DNA from: Trueperaceae bacterium | Lineage (GTDB): Bacteria > Deinococcota > Deinococci > Deinococcales > Trueperaceae | Reading direction: 5' to 3' | DNA: 45,918 bases | NCBI GenBank assembly: GCA_020354625.1 | Contig: CP070651.1 | Location: 2,804,130-2,850,047, forward strand | In this document: piece after piece, positions 29,980 to 38,683 of the stretch | Position numbering within the stretch: position 1 is the stretch's first letter | Layout: every line of letters starts with the position of its first letter | Made by a program: the position numbers and the translations under genes | Notes under the pieces: model-generated | What the model was told of the DNA's origin: nothing | Databases searched by the model: none | Seen by the model: only the letters and a program-made list of their open reading frames with translations

Positions 29980-32556
29980 TCAGTGCTCGTGGTGATGATC
30001 GTGCAGCGGCACGTGCTCGTGGTAGATGCCGCGCCGGTGCATCCGCTGATGAAGCCGGTTGTAGGCCGACTCGAGGGTGGCGCGGAGCTGTTTGTATCGC
30101 TCTGCTTCGGGCCGCGGAGCGATGGTGTCGACGTAGGCGATGGCCCCTTCGATCTGGTCCAACACCAGACCGGCATCGCGCGGCGAGAAGAGCGGCTTTT
30201 CCGCCACCAAAACCTGGACAGCGCTTGTATGGGCCGCGATCTCACCGTGCGTTCCCCGGTAGCTACCGCGCACCCGCAGGGCAATCCAACTGGAATCGGT
30301 GATCTTCAGCTCGACGCTACCTGCAGCGCTCAGTTTCTTGTCCACGTTGACCTGCTCGACGACCAGACCGCCTTGGACGACCTCCACCTGGTCGATCGGC
30401 AGGCTGACGGATTCCACCCGCCAAGAGACGTCGACGGGACCGCCGGTCGAAGGGAGTTCAAACCGGTCCCCGGGTGAATGCCCCTCTACCGTCAGCTCAG
30501 CCAGCGGCCCGACCGTGACAAAGGTATTGCCGCTGCGAACGGCGGCCATCCAGTTCTCATAGCTGAACGCTGCCTCGCCAAGGTGGGCGTAGGTCCTGAT
30601 GCCTCCTAAGAGGGACGAGGCCGACATCTTGTCCGAGCCACCCACCACCGGGAGCTGGTAGCCGAGGTTCAGGTAGCGGTACCAGTCGGCCAAGCCGTAG
30701 GGATTGATCTGAGCATCGAAAGGGTTGAAGGTCATCATCTCTACCGCGTTGATAACACCGAGGACGATGTCTGCGGCCCGCTCGCACTGCGGGTTGGGCG
30801 CGTGCGGCATCACTACCAGGCCACCCTGATCGATGCAGCGCCTGGCCCACTCGGCCATGGTGACTTCCAGCGGGTCGCCCAGCGCCGACTCCGAAGGACC
30901 GCCGCTGCAAAGGGGGTGGATCATAGAACCGGAATAGCCCAGCAGCGAGACGTGTCCGAGAACCTGCATGCGGTTCTCAGTGCCCACGCGCACCAGAAAC
31001 TCGCCATCTCCACCGAACTCTTTGGCGCCGACGGTAGTCTTGCCGTCGAAATCGCTAACGTTGCTGAACATCTCGCCCCACTGGCTGGCGAGCAAGTTGA
31101 CGACGTTCACGCCTTCGGCCTGCCCTTCGAGGTGGGCGGTCTGGGGGCTCAGAAAGTGCACGTGCGTGTCGGCGCTGACCCAGCCTTTTTCACGCCAGTT
31201 TAAAACACGCTCGAGCTCGAAGGTCTGCTCGCTCATCTCCGGAGTGACGGTGAAACTGGTACGCAAGGGTTTGATCTCGTAACCGCGGGTGACCTCGATG
31301 AACACCTCACCGAGCGGTAGGTCGGCGACGCACTCGCCTGGGACGTAGGCGTATTGGTTGCGGCCGTTGACAAACTCCCCGTAGTTGTCCTCGAACCAGT
31401 AGGGATTCACCTGCCGGTGATTCCCCTTGGGGGGGAGGTACTCACCGGCTTGACCGTGGAGGTGGAGCCGGACCGCCACGGGCCGCCCCGATCCCTTTTC
31501 GACGATCCGCAGGCGAACCGGCCGCGTGGCCGGCGCGATACGCTCCACCCGATCTCCTCCCTTACCCACGGGCTCTGCAGCCAGTTGCGACAGGTCGAAC
31601 ACCTCGAACGCGCCTGGGTTGGTCCCGACATATAGCTTCGCCTGGGGGTGAGCAGCGTACTCAACGATCACGGCACGGTCTTCGCGCAGCGGTTGGACGT
31701 TTGGCGCTGTCCCCTGCCAGCTTCCAGGGTCGTATCGTAGAGCGGCTCGGGCCGAGATGACCTCGCCGAGATCGATGCCGATCTCCTCGAGCTCCCCTAG
31801 ATAGTTGAGCGCAGCACCGTCCGGTAGCTCGAGTCGAAGCTTCTCGCGGGTTCCGGGACGCAAGGGATGAGAGTCGAGGCTCGTCCAAGAGACCGCGTAG
31901 ATAAGAGAACGCTCCTGGCCGGGAGCGCAGACGATGCGGCGGATGGGTTGGTCTGGCCGAGGGTTGGGCAGGGCGTAGAGCCATAAGATTTCGCTCGAGC
32001 GTTCCCGGCCCGACTCGGTGCGGGTCTCCCCCCTGCCGTAACTCCCTTGCGATAGACGCCCGAGCTCCTGCAATTCGCTAAATGAGGGGAAGACCGCTGG
32101 GGTCGCGGCGGGCACGGCAGCAAACGGGCTCGCGCCCCACCCGATCCGGCTCTGCTGGATAGCGAAACGCCGCAAGATCGGCTTGCTGACCGAGCTGCCA
32201 TCGGCGTACTCGAGTCGGTACTCCGAAACGCGTTGCCCCAGTTCGTTGCCATCAATTGCGTGATCCGCCAGCTCCTCGAGGTAGTTGCTGGCGCGGTCCT
32301 CGACCGCGTGCACGAAGAGGAGGTAGTTGGCCTTGATACCGCCGAGTTCGATGCCGACCTCCGTATCGTCCAGCAAGATGACGTTCGGCTTCCCGGGCAC
32401 GCCCAGTTCGAATGGAAGCCCTCGAAAAGTTTGGCTCCCGAAGGTGGTAGTCGCATCCGCCACAGGGCGCAGACCTCCCGTCAGCTCGCTCCTATCCGTG
32501 TTGAAGACGCCGGTGAGCGAAAGCGTCGTCGCGTGGGCAGTGGGTGGAACCTTCAT
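29980..32556 (-). CDS. CehA/McbA-family metallohydrolase (PHP-like), His-rich tail
   Basis: An 858-aa protein. About 450 N-terminal residues form beta-rich accessory domains; the PHP-like catalytic domain starts at KGWVSADTHVHFLSP (near residue 463), with LLASQWGEMFSN, LLGYSGSMIHPL, GGLVVMPHAPNP, VNAVEMMTFNPF and LPVVGGSDKMS. CehA/McbA, the carbaryl hydrolase, gives its name to this large and mostly uncharacterised group. The extreme C-terminus is histidine-rich (HEHVPLHDHHHEH), a likely metal-capture tail. No signal peptide. ATG 32556 follows GGAGGTTCGATC. It is divergent from the SelA-like gene. Confidence 0.8.
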   Translation of the reverse strand: MKVPPTAHATTLSLTGVFNTDRSELTGGLRPVADATTTFGSQTFRGLPFELGVPGKPNVILLDDTEVGIELGGIKANYLLFVHAVEDRASNYLEELADHAIDGNELGQRVSEYRLEYADGSSVSKPILRRFAIQQSRIGWGASPFAAVPAATPAVFPSFSELQELGRLSQGSYGRGETRTESGRERSSEILWLYALPNPRPDQPIRRIVCAPGQERSLIYAVSWTSLDSHPLRPGTREKLRLELPDGAALNYLGELEEIGIDLGEVISARAALRYDPGSWQGTAPNVQPLREDRAVIVEYAAHPQAKLYVGTNPGAFEVFDLSQLAAEPVGKGGDRVERIAPATRPVRLRIVEKGSGRPVAVRLHLHGQAGEYLPPKGNHRQVNPYWFEDNYGEFVNGRNQYAYVPGECVADLPLGEVFIEVTRGYEIKPLRTSFTVTPEMSEQTFELERVLNWREKGWVSADTHVHFLSPQTAHLEGQAEGVNVVNLLASQWGEMFSNVSDFDGKTTVGAKEFGGDGEFLVRVGTENRMQVLGHVSLLGYSGSMIHPLCSGGPSESALGDPLEVTMAEWARRCIDQGGLVVMPHAPNPQCERAADIVLGVINAVEMMTFNPFDAQINPYGLADWYRYLNLGYQLPVVGGSDKMSASSLLGGIRTYAHLGEAAFSYENWMAAVRSGNTFVTVGPLAELTVEGHSPGDRFELPSTGGPVDVSWRVESVSLPIDQVEVVQGGLVVEQVNVDKKLSAAGSVELKITDSSWIALRVRGSYRGTHGEIAAHTSAVQVLVAEKPLFSPRDAGLVLDQIEGAIAYVDTIAPRPEAERYKQLRATLESAYNRLHQRMHRRGIYHEHVPLHDHHHEH

Positions 32557-32658
32557 GATCGAACCTCCAACGGGTGAACATGTGCGCGCTCCTCGAGCAC
32601 AACCCCTATGAGCCTCCTGGCGTAAGACCTGGCGATTTGGCGGCGGTCCATGCGCAGT

Positions 32659-32701
32659 CTATTCGGTTCTAGTCCGTATTGTACTTTGGCCTATTCGGTT
32701 C
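32659..32701. promoter_or_regulatory. Paired 11-bp direct repeats in a divergent promoter region
   Basis: CTATTCGGTTC occurs at 32659-32669 and 32691-32701, start to start 32 bp, about three helical turns, in the 258-bp region between the CehA-like and SelA-like starts. Spacing on one face of the helix suits a dimeric or cooperative regulator. No regulator gene is adjacent. Confidence 0.4.
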
Positions 32702-32814
32702 GGGCTCACTTCTCTCCATCGACGCATCGCAAGCATCAGAACAAGGCTTCAGAACGGAGATACCGCCATCCGTATTGGCCTCAACGGGCTAGAATGACCG
32801 CAGGAGGAAAAGCC

Positions 32815-33999
32815 GTGTCCATCTACCAGCGCTTCGGAGTCAGACCCCTCATCAACGCCGCCGGCACCAAGACCCGCCTCGGTGGAGCCCACATGCCCCC
32901 TGAAGTCCTCGAGGCCATGGCTGAAGCCGCCCAGGAAGCCGTCGACATGGCCGCTCTCCAGGCGGCGGCGAGCCGAGTCATCGCCCGCGTCACCGGCGCC
33001 GAAGCCGGCTACGTCACCAGCGGCGCTGCGGCCGCGCTCACGCTCGGCGCCGCGGCCTGCATCACGGGTCTCGACCCCGCCAAGATCGACCAGCTCCCCA
33101 ACACCGGCGACCTCCCCAACGAAATCCTCATCTTCCGCTCGCACCGGAACTCTTACGACCACGGCTGGCGCGCTGCGGGCGCCCGCCTCGTCGAGATCGG
33201 CATGGACGACCGCACCGCCGGGAGCGGCGTCCGCCTGCTCGAGCCCTGGGAGATCGAGGCTGCGGTGAACGAGCGCACCGTGGCGCTGGCCTACGTGGCC
33301 AACTTACGAAACGAACCGGCGCTCGAACCGCTGATCGAAACAGCCCACGCTTGCGGCATCCCGGTCCTGGTCGACGCCGCCGGGAGGCTCCCGCCCGAGG
33401 AGAATCTCCGCTATTTCATCGAGGCCGGCGCCGATCTGGTCGCTTTCAGCGGCGGCAAGGCGATCGGCGGACCACAGAGCACGGGCATCCTCTGCGGCAA
33501 AAAACACCTCATCCAAGCCGTGCTCCTGAACCACCTCGACATGGATATGGATCTCGATCTCTGGGACCCGCCCGAGGATCTCTTGCCCCGGGCAGCCTTC
33601 AAAGCGCTGCCGCACCACGGGATCGGCCGCGGCTTCAAGGTCAGCCGGGAGAACATCATCGCCTTGCTGGTGGCGCTCGAGCGCTTCGCCAGCGGCGCCT
33701 GGCGCGAGGAGCTCGGTGATCGCCGAGAGATCGCACAGGCCGTATTACGCGTTGTAGAAGACCGACCCGGCATCTCCGGACAGCTCGTCGACAGCGGCGG
33801 CTACCCGCGCGTGAAGTTGACCTTCCCCGACACCGCTACCGCGCGGAGGATCTACCAGCAATTACTCGACGGGGAACCGGGCATCGCCTTCGACCCCAGT
33901 GACGTCTACAGCGGTGTGCTCTTAGTCGACACCACCACGCTTCGTCCCGAAGAAACCCCTGTTATCGTCGCGCGGCTGCAGGCAATTCTGAGCAATTGA
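32815..33999 (+). CDS. SelA-like PLP-dependent enzyme
   Basis: A 394-aa fold-type I PLP protein of the SelA/D-glucosaminate-6-phosphate ammonia-lyase group. FGVRPLINAAGTKTRLGGAH and YVTSGAAAALTLGAAACITG are family hallmarks; the PLP lysine is in VAFSGGKAIGGPQSTG. Many members are catabolic ammonia-lyases or racemase-like enzymes of sugar acids and amino acids rather than selenocysteine synthases, and no selenium genes are seen nearby. Start GTG 32815 lies behind AGGAGGAAAAGCC; a longer frame upstream crosses the promoter. The stop is inside the following palindrome. Confidence 0.83.
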   Translation: MSIYQRFGVRPLINAAGTKTRLGGAHMPPEVLEAMAEAAQEAVDMAALQAAASRVIARVTGAEAGYVTSGAAAALTLGAAACITGLDPAKIDQLPNTGDLPNEILIFRSHRNSYDHGWRAAGARLVEIGMDDRTAGSGVRLLEPWEIEAAVNERTVALAYVANLRNEPALEPLIETAHACGIPVLVDAAGRLPPEENLRYFIEAGADLVAFSGGKAIGGPQSTGILCGKKHLIQAVLLNHLDMDMDLDLWDPPEDLLPRAAFKALPHHGIGRGFKVSRENIIALLVALERFASGAWREELGDRREIAQAVLRVVEDRPGISGQLVDSGGYPRVKLTFPDTATARRIYQQLLDGEPGIAFDPSDVYSGVLLVDTTTLRPEETPVIVARLQAILSN

Positions 34000-34032
34000 A
34001 CAACTACCGGCAGAAAGCCGGTAGTTGTTCAA
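33996..34032. terminator. Palindromic terminator after the SelA-like gene
   Basis: 16-bp arms (TTGAACAACTACCGGC / GCCGGTAGTTGTTCAA) and an AGAAA loop. The TGA stop of the gene is within the left arm. It is the same stem as at 13709-13743 with paired base changes that keep it perfect. A following T run is absent, but the position and symmetry suit termination. Confidence 0.6.
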
Positions 34033-34077
34033 TCATCACCCAATACCCCTCGATCCGTTTGGTCTTCACAGGAAAAG

Positions 34078-34109
34078 CTCATACAGTTGAAATCTCATAC
34101 AGTTGAAAT
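34078..34109. repeat. Two tandem 16-bp repeats upstream of the cupin gene
   Basis: CTCATACAGTTGAAAT is repeated exactly head to tail (34078-34093, 34094-34109), ending 27 bp before the cupin start. Position next to the expected promoter suggests operator half-sites or a recent slip duplication. Confidence 0.55.
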
Positions 34110-34136
34110 AAGGTGGTAGGCAAGGGAGGAGCCGCG

Positions 34137-34610
34137 ATGGAACGAGTCACACCTGACTGGAGAACGCAAGGGGTTCGCATCGTCCGGGGAGACCAGTTGG
34201 ACCTAAACACCCCACAGACCATGGGCATGACCCGGGCCGCGGCCATCACCCACGCCAGGGCCGGGGCCGAGAAGCTCTGGGCCGGCACCGTCAGCATCAA
34301 ACCCGATGTGAAGACCGGTGCCCACCATCACGGCGAGCTAGAGAGCATCATCTACGTCGTCAAGGGGCGCGCCCGGATGCGTTGGGGGGAGCAGCTCGAG
34401 TTCACGGCCGAGGCCGGTCCCGGCGACTTTATCTTCGTCCCCCCCTATGTTCCCCACCAGGAGATCAACGCCAGCCCCGACGAGGTGCTGGAGTGTGTAC
34501 TCGTCCGGAGCGGACAGGAGCCGATCGTGGTGAACCTCGACATTCCAGTGGTGGATGACCCCGAGACGGTCGCCTGGGAAGAGGACGACCGCTTTCACCA
34601 GAAGCCTTGA
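34137..34610 (+). CDS. Cupin-domain protein
   Basis: A 157-aa single-domain cupin. Motif 1 GAHHHGELESIIYVVKG (H63, H65, E67/E69) and motif 2 GDFIFVPPYVPHQEI (H107) make a complete metal site. Cupins of this size act as dioxygenases, isomerases or ligand sensors; nothing here decides which. ATG 34137 lies after AAGGGAGGAGCC; the longer frame would start inside the ribosome site. It follows the SelA-like gene and its terminator, so it is probably a separate unit. Confidence 0.82.
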   Translation: MERVTPDWRTQGVRIVRGDQLDLNTPQTMGMTRAAAITHARAGAEKLWAGTVSIKPDVKTGAHHHGELESIIYVVKGRARMRWGEQLEFTAEAGPGDFIFVPPYVPHQEINASPDEVLECVLVRSGQEPIVVNLDIPVVDDPETVAWEEDDRFHQKP

Positions 34611-35052
34611 GCTAGCGCATCTCGCTTGCCGTTCGGTCGCACCACCTGCCCCTTCCTAAAGTTTTGCCGCCGCTTGGAAAGGGTGCTCTTATATGACATC
34701 CTGCTGATCGACCCGTTTCCACATCATCGTTTCTCTTAATATGCCACGCTTTCTGTTGTTTGACCCTGCTACGCCGGGCCAAACGAAAGGACCTCATAGT
34801 ACAAGGGTACACCCACATATCGTCCGTAACCAGACGAACCCGAACGTACATCCGGACATAGCCAAAATCTGCGTAACCTAGGTTCGGCACCGTGTGATTC
34901 ATCCTCAATACTCCTACAACACACGTCAGAAATTTACCGATGATATCTTCTGCCCTGTGGCATAAATAGAGTGATACGGTCTAAGCTCGCTCATCAATTT
35001 TCTACTCGTTCAATCAAATACGTACGGTTTCATCAAAGGGAGGAGTGACAGA
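34611..35052. other. 442-bp gap before the icfG-like cluster
   Basis: I see no repeat family here. The right half must contain the promoter of the long operon; no convincing -35/-10 pair stands out, although 34925-35040 is AT-rich for this genome. On the minus strand an 96-codon frame begins at ATG 34902 behind GGAG with YVRVRLVTDD-like text, but it has no recognisable relatives to my eye and unusual composition, so I do not call it a gene. Confidence 0.4.
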
Positions 35053-35874
35053 TTGAAAAGGATCCTGACCGTGCTGTCCGAGTGGGGCTTTTGGGGTGAG
35101 GAGCTGATCGGTCCACTCGATATCTTCGACGATAAGGGCTACGAAACCGTGCTGATGACGCCCACCGGTAAGCGCCCTCCGGCTCTCCCACCCAGCATGG
35201 ATGAGACCTTTCTCGACCCGCCTCTGAACCGCCTCGTCACCGACGAATACTACGCGGCAAAGACACGTGAAATCAACATCTCCCCGCGCTTGGACAACCC
35301 ACTCGACTTGTCCGCTTGGTTCCCTGAACGACCTTACTTCAGCGCTGAGAACTATCTTCGCGAGCTCGAAGTCTACAACGATGCCGTCGATGAGGCACAA
35401 GCCTCGTTGGCAACGTACGACGCCCTGCTGATCGTGGGCGGCAGCGGGCCAATCATAGACATGGTCAACAACCAACGCTTGCACGACGTCATCCTCGGTT
35501 TCCACAAACTGGACAAGCCGATCGCCGCCCAGTGTTACGGCGTGACCTGTTTGGCGTTCGCCCGTGACTGGTACGAACGCAAGAGCATCATCTGGGGCAA
35601 ACACGTCACCGGCCACCCGCTCGAATACGACTACAAAGACGGTACCGGCTTTGTGGGCACGGACTTCAACATGGGTCCCCCACCCTATCCGCTCGAATAC
35701 ATCCTCCGGGACGCAACCGGGCCAGATGGCGGCTACCACAGCGGGGTGGGCCGCAAGATCTCCTGTTTGGTCGACTACCCGTTCATCACCAGTCGCTCGA
35801 CCGCGTCCTCACGCACCTGTGCGGAGAAGCTCGTCGAGGTACTCGAAGAAGACCTCAGGCGGTTCGGCTGGTAA
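35053..35874 (+). CDS. DJ-1/PfpI family protein, long form
   Basis: A 273-aa class I glutamine amidotransferase-like protein. MKRILTVLSEWGFWGEELIG starts the Rossmann-type core; ALLIVGGSGP precedes the nucleophile elbow AAQCYGVT (C161). Residues 45-115 are an insertion compared with short DJ-1 proteins, as in Hsp31/ThiJ types. Members act as glyoxalase/deglycase, chaperone or amidase, so function is open. Start TTG 35053 lies 8 nt after GGGAGGAG. First gene of the nine-gene co-directional run that ends at 44668. Confidence 0.85.
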   Translation: MKRILTVLSEWGFWGEELIGPLDIFDDKGYETVLMTPTGKRPPALPPSMDETFLDPPLNRLVTDEYYAAKTREINISPRLDNPLDLSAWFPERPYFSAENYLRELEVYNDAVDEAQASLATYDALLIVGGSGPIIDMVNNQRLHDVILGFHKLDKPIAAQCYGVTCLAFARDWYERKSIIWGKHVTGHPLEYDYKDGTGFVGTDFNMGPPPYPLEYILRDATGPDGGYHSGVGRKISCLVDYPFITSRSTASSRTCAEKLVEVLEEDLRRFGW

Positions 35875-35911
35875 CCCTACGCGTTCATCTGAATAAAGGG
35901 AGAATCACGAC

Positions 35912-36484
35912 ATGCGCTTAACGGGCAAGAAAATCGGCATTCTCATGGAAAGCGACTTCTATGAGCCGGAGATCTTCTACTATCGTCACCGGTTCGCTGA
36001 GGAAGAGGTGGACCTACACTTTCTGACAAACTTGTGGGGTCAGCCTTCACTCACCTTCAAAGGCCACGAACAGCACTACCCGTTCGACGTACACGAGAGT
36101 TTTGTGGACATGCCAGAGGATGAACTCAAAACCTATGCCGCCATCATCGTCCCAGCGGGCATGGTGTCGGACCGGCTCCGTTATACGCCCGACGTGTCCG
36201 TGTTACCGCCGGCCGTGCAGTTTTTAAAGCGCGCCTTCGCCGACCCAGGTATTCTGAAAGGCATTATCTGCCACGGGCTGTGGATCGTTGCGGCCGCACC
36301 GGAGCTGGTGCGGGGCCGGCGTATTACGACCCACAACAATCTCTACGGTGACGCCAAGAATATGGGAGCGATCTATGTCGATGAGGACGTCGTCATAGAC
36401 GGCGATCTCATTACCGGCCGCACCGGTGGACACTGCCACCTCTTCGCGCGCACCATCATCGAAACATTGGTTGAGAGCCAGTAA
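35912..36484 (+). CDS. DJ-1/PfpI family protein, short form
   Basis: A 190-aa PfpI-type protein. KIGILMESDFYEPEIFYY brings the family glutamate (E18/E20), IIVPAGMVSD follows, and IICHGLWIVAAAPELVRGR contains the nucleophile C120 with H121, the classical Cys-His of PfpI. ATG 35912 follows AAAGGGAGAATCACGAC, 37 bp after the first DJ-1 gene. It differs strongly in sequence from its neighbour, so this is not a recent duplication. Candidate roles are detoxification of reactive carbonyls from sugar metabolism or protein repair. Confidence 0.87.
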   Translation: MRLTGKKIGILMESDFYEPEIFYYRHRFAEEEVDLHFLTNLWGQPSLTFKGHEQHYPFDVHESFVDMPEDELKTYAAIIVPAGMVSDRLRYTPDVSVLPPAVQFLKRAFADPGILKGIICHGLWIVAAAPELVRGRRITTHNNLYGDAKNMGAIYVDEDVVIDGDLITGRTGGHCHLFARTIIETLVESQ

Positions 36485-36521
36485 AAAAGACAGCGTTCGG
36501 GACATTTTGAGGAGATAAGGA

Positions 36522-38345
36522 ATGGACAAGATCGATTTTTCATTCTCGGATCTGATCGCCGGTTACGTGATCCAGTTCGATGAAGAGAAAGACTCCTTCC
36601 AGTTGAAGACGTCGGACGGTCGGGAATTCAGCGTCAAGTTTGCAGCCAACACCTACGCCTGGATCGCAAACAACCTGCTCGAACCGAGGCAGTGGTGCGG
36701 CGAGCAGATGCGGGACATGCTCGTGCCGGGTCGCTACCTGTTCACCTACGGCACCTTCTATCAGGAGCATGACGCCTTCAACTTCGAGGCGCAGTATCTG
36801 GTGTTCCCCGGCCGGAAACCAGGAGAATTTCTCCCTGAAAAGCAGGATTGGTGGGTCCGGCAGATCGAGGCCCTCGGCGAGTTCTACCTCAAAGCCCAAT
36901 TCGGCGACGAGGTCATCAATTATGACAACTACCGGACGACGATCACCCTTACCGGGGAAAAGCCTCTTGATCACTTTCGCCAAGAGACCGACACCATCTC
37001 ACGACTGGTCTACGGCTTCGCATCCGCATACATGTTTACCGGAGAAGAGCGTTTTTTAGAGGCCGCGCAGAAAGGCACCGACTACCTTCGTGAGCACATG
37101 CGCTTTGTGGATCTCGATGAAGACATCGTCTACTGGTACCACGGCATCGACGTGCATGGAGACCGGGAAACGAAGATCTTCGCCTCGGAGTTCGGCGATG
37201 ACTTCGACGCCATCCCTGCCTATGAACAGATCTATGCCCTGGCCGGACCGACCCAGACCTATCGCATCACCGGTGATCCGCGCATTTTGAAAGACGCCGA
37301 ACAGACGGTCGACCTATTCGACCGGTTCTTCCTCGACCAGGAAAAGGGCGGCTATTTCTCACACCTCGACCCCATCACGCTCGATCCCCGCAGCGATGCA
37401 CTCGGTGAGAATCGGGCCAAGAAGAACTGGAACTCCGTCGGCGACCACGCGCCGGCTTATCTCATCAACCTCTACCTGGCGACGGGCGAAGAGCGCTACC
37501 GAAAGATGCTGGAGTACACCTTCGATACCATTACCCACCATTTCCAAGACTACGACAACAGCCCCTTTGTCCAAGAGAAGTTCTACCAGGACTGGTCGCA
37601 CGACACCACGCACATGTGGCAGCAAAACCGTGGGGTCGTCGGCCACAACCTAAAGATCGCCTGGAACTTGATGCGGATGTACGGTCTTGCACCCAAAGAG
37701 GAGTACGAGGCCTTCGCCCGCAAGATCGCCAAGGTCATGCCGGCCGTCGGGGGAGATTCTCAGCGTGGTGGCTGGTTCGATGTCATGGAGCGCAGACTCT
37801 GCCCGGGTCAGGAGCGACACCGCTACGCCTTTCACGACCGGAAGGCCTGGTGGCAGCAAGAACAGGGTATCCTCGCCTACCTGATTCTGCACGGCATTCT
37901 CAAAGACGAGGAGTACCTCAGGATCGCTCGAGAGTCGTCAGCGTTTTACAACGCCTTCTTCCTCGACCACGACGATGGTGCAGTGTATTTCAACGTGCTG
38001 GCGAACGGCGTACCCTACTTGATGGGCACCGAGCGCTTCAAGGGGAGTCACTCGATGAGCGGCTACCACTCCTTCGAGCTGGCCTTTCTGGCCCAGACCT
38101 ACACCAACCTCCTCATCACCGGCAGACCTTTGGAACTCTACTTCAAACCGCTCCCAGATGGTTTCCAAGACCGTTTGCTACGAGTCTCACCCGACATCCT
38201 TCCCCCAGGGCGAGTTCGTATCGAGCAGGTTTGGATCGACGGTGCCCCTTACCATGAGTACGATGCCGAAGGGTTGAGCGTCGCACTGCCGCAATCTGAA
38301 GAGCCCCTGCAGGTCAAGGTGGTAGTGGCACCCACCAAGGACTAG
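36522..38345 (+). CDS. AGE-family epimerase/isomerase with N-terminal beta domain
   Basis: A 607-aa protein. Residues 1-105 form a separate beta-rich domain (FSFSDLIAGYVIQFDEEKDS, VKFAANTYAWI, LVPGRYLFTYGTFY). The rest is an (alpha/alpha)6 barrel like N-acylglucosamine 2-epimerase and cellobiose epimerase, with repeated histidines (WYHGIDVHGD, DWSHDTTHMWQQNRG, AFHDRKAWWQQEQG, GSHSMSGYHSFELAF). It should act on a free sugar, but the substrate is not evident. ATG 36522 follows GAGGAGATAAGG. The stop is 2 bp before the STAS gene. The Synechocystis icfG cluster carries a similar gene in this position (slr1855, from memory). Confidence 0.83.
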   Translation: MDKIDFSFSDLIAGYVIQFDEEKDSFQLKTSDGREFSVKFAANTYAWIANNLLEPRQWCGEQMRDMLVPGRYLFTYGTFYQEHDAFNFEAQYLVFPGRKPGEFLPEKQDWWVRQIEALGEFYLKAQFGDEVINYDNYRTTITLTGEKPLDHFRQETDTISRLVYGFASAYMFTGEERFLEAAQKGTDYLREHMRFVDLDEDIVYWYHGIDVHGDRETKIFASEFGDDFDAIPAYEQIYALAGPTQTYRITGDPRILKDAEQTVDLFDRFFLDQEKGGYFSHLDPITLDPRSDALGENRAKKNWNSVGDHAPAYLINLYLATGEERYRKMLEYTFDTITHHFQDYDNSPFVQEKFYQDWSHDTTHMWQQNRGVVGHNLKIAWNLMRMYGLAPKEEYEAFARKIAKVMPAVGGDSQRGGWFDVMERRLCPGQERHRYAFHDRKAWWQQEQGILAYLILHGILKDEEYLRIARESSAFYNAFFLDHDDGAVYFNVLANGVPYLMGTERFKGSHSMSGYHSFELAFLAQTYTNLLITGRPLELYFKPLPDGFQDRLLRVSPDILPPGRVRIEQVWIDGAPYHEYDAEGLSVALPQSEEPLQVKVVVAPTKD

Positions 38346-38347
38346 TC

Positions 38348-38680
38348 ATGGAACTCAACATCAAAACGGTAGATCAACTGACCGTCGTCGAACCACTCGG
38401 CGATATCGATGGCAAAACGGCTCCCACCTTCCAAGATGGGGTGCTCGCCATCATCGAGCCCGGCAGCCGCATCCTGATCGATATGAGCGGCGTGAGTTTC
38501 ATGTCCAGCGCCGGGCTGCGCGTCATGCTATTGACCCACCGGAAGGCCACGGGAAGCGAAGCCCGCATCGTTCTTGTGGGGCTGAACGAAAACATCCTTA
38601 ACAGCATGACGGCGACCGGATTCATCAACTTCTTTACCGTCAGGAATACCTTGGACGAGGGTAGAGAGGCACTGGGGTAG
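38348..38680 (+). CDS. STAS-domain anti-sigma factor antagonist 1
   Basis: A 110-aa RsbV/SpoIIAA-like phospho-switch protein. The phosphorylation loop is DMSGVSFMSSAGLRVML with the acceptor serine at S54 by alignment with the DSSG/DSTG of SpoIIAA and RsbV; the usual aspartate before it is Ser here. It should be phosphorylated by the kinase encoded at 41218 and dephosphorylated by the phosphatase encoded at 41726. It starts 2 bp after the epimerase and ends 3 bp before glgX, so it lies wholly inside a carbohydrate operon. Serine 54 is the number I recall for Slr1856 of Synechocystis. Confidence 0.92.
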   Translation: MELNIKTVDQLTVVEPLGDIDGKTAPTFQDGVLAIIEPGSRILIDMSGVSFMSSAGLRVMLLTHRKATGSEARIVLVGLNENILNSMTATGFINFFTVRNTLDEGREALG

Positions 38681-38683
38681 CTT

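Noticed and set aside
32815-33999. SelA proper (selenocysteine synthase)
   Set aside because: No selB, selD or selC-like gene and no in-frame TGA selenoprotein seen; the wider family contains many catabolic lyases.
34612-34902. Minus-strand frame with a GGAG before ATG 34902
   Set aside because: The ribosome site is suggestive, but the protein is arginine-rich and shapeless with no family pattern, and it lies in the expected promoter region of the next operon.
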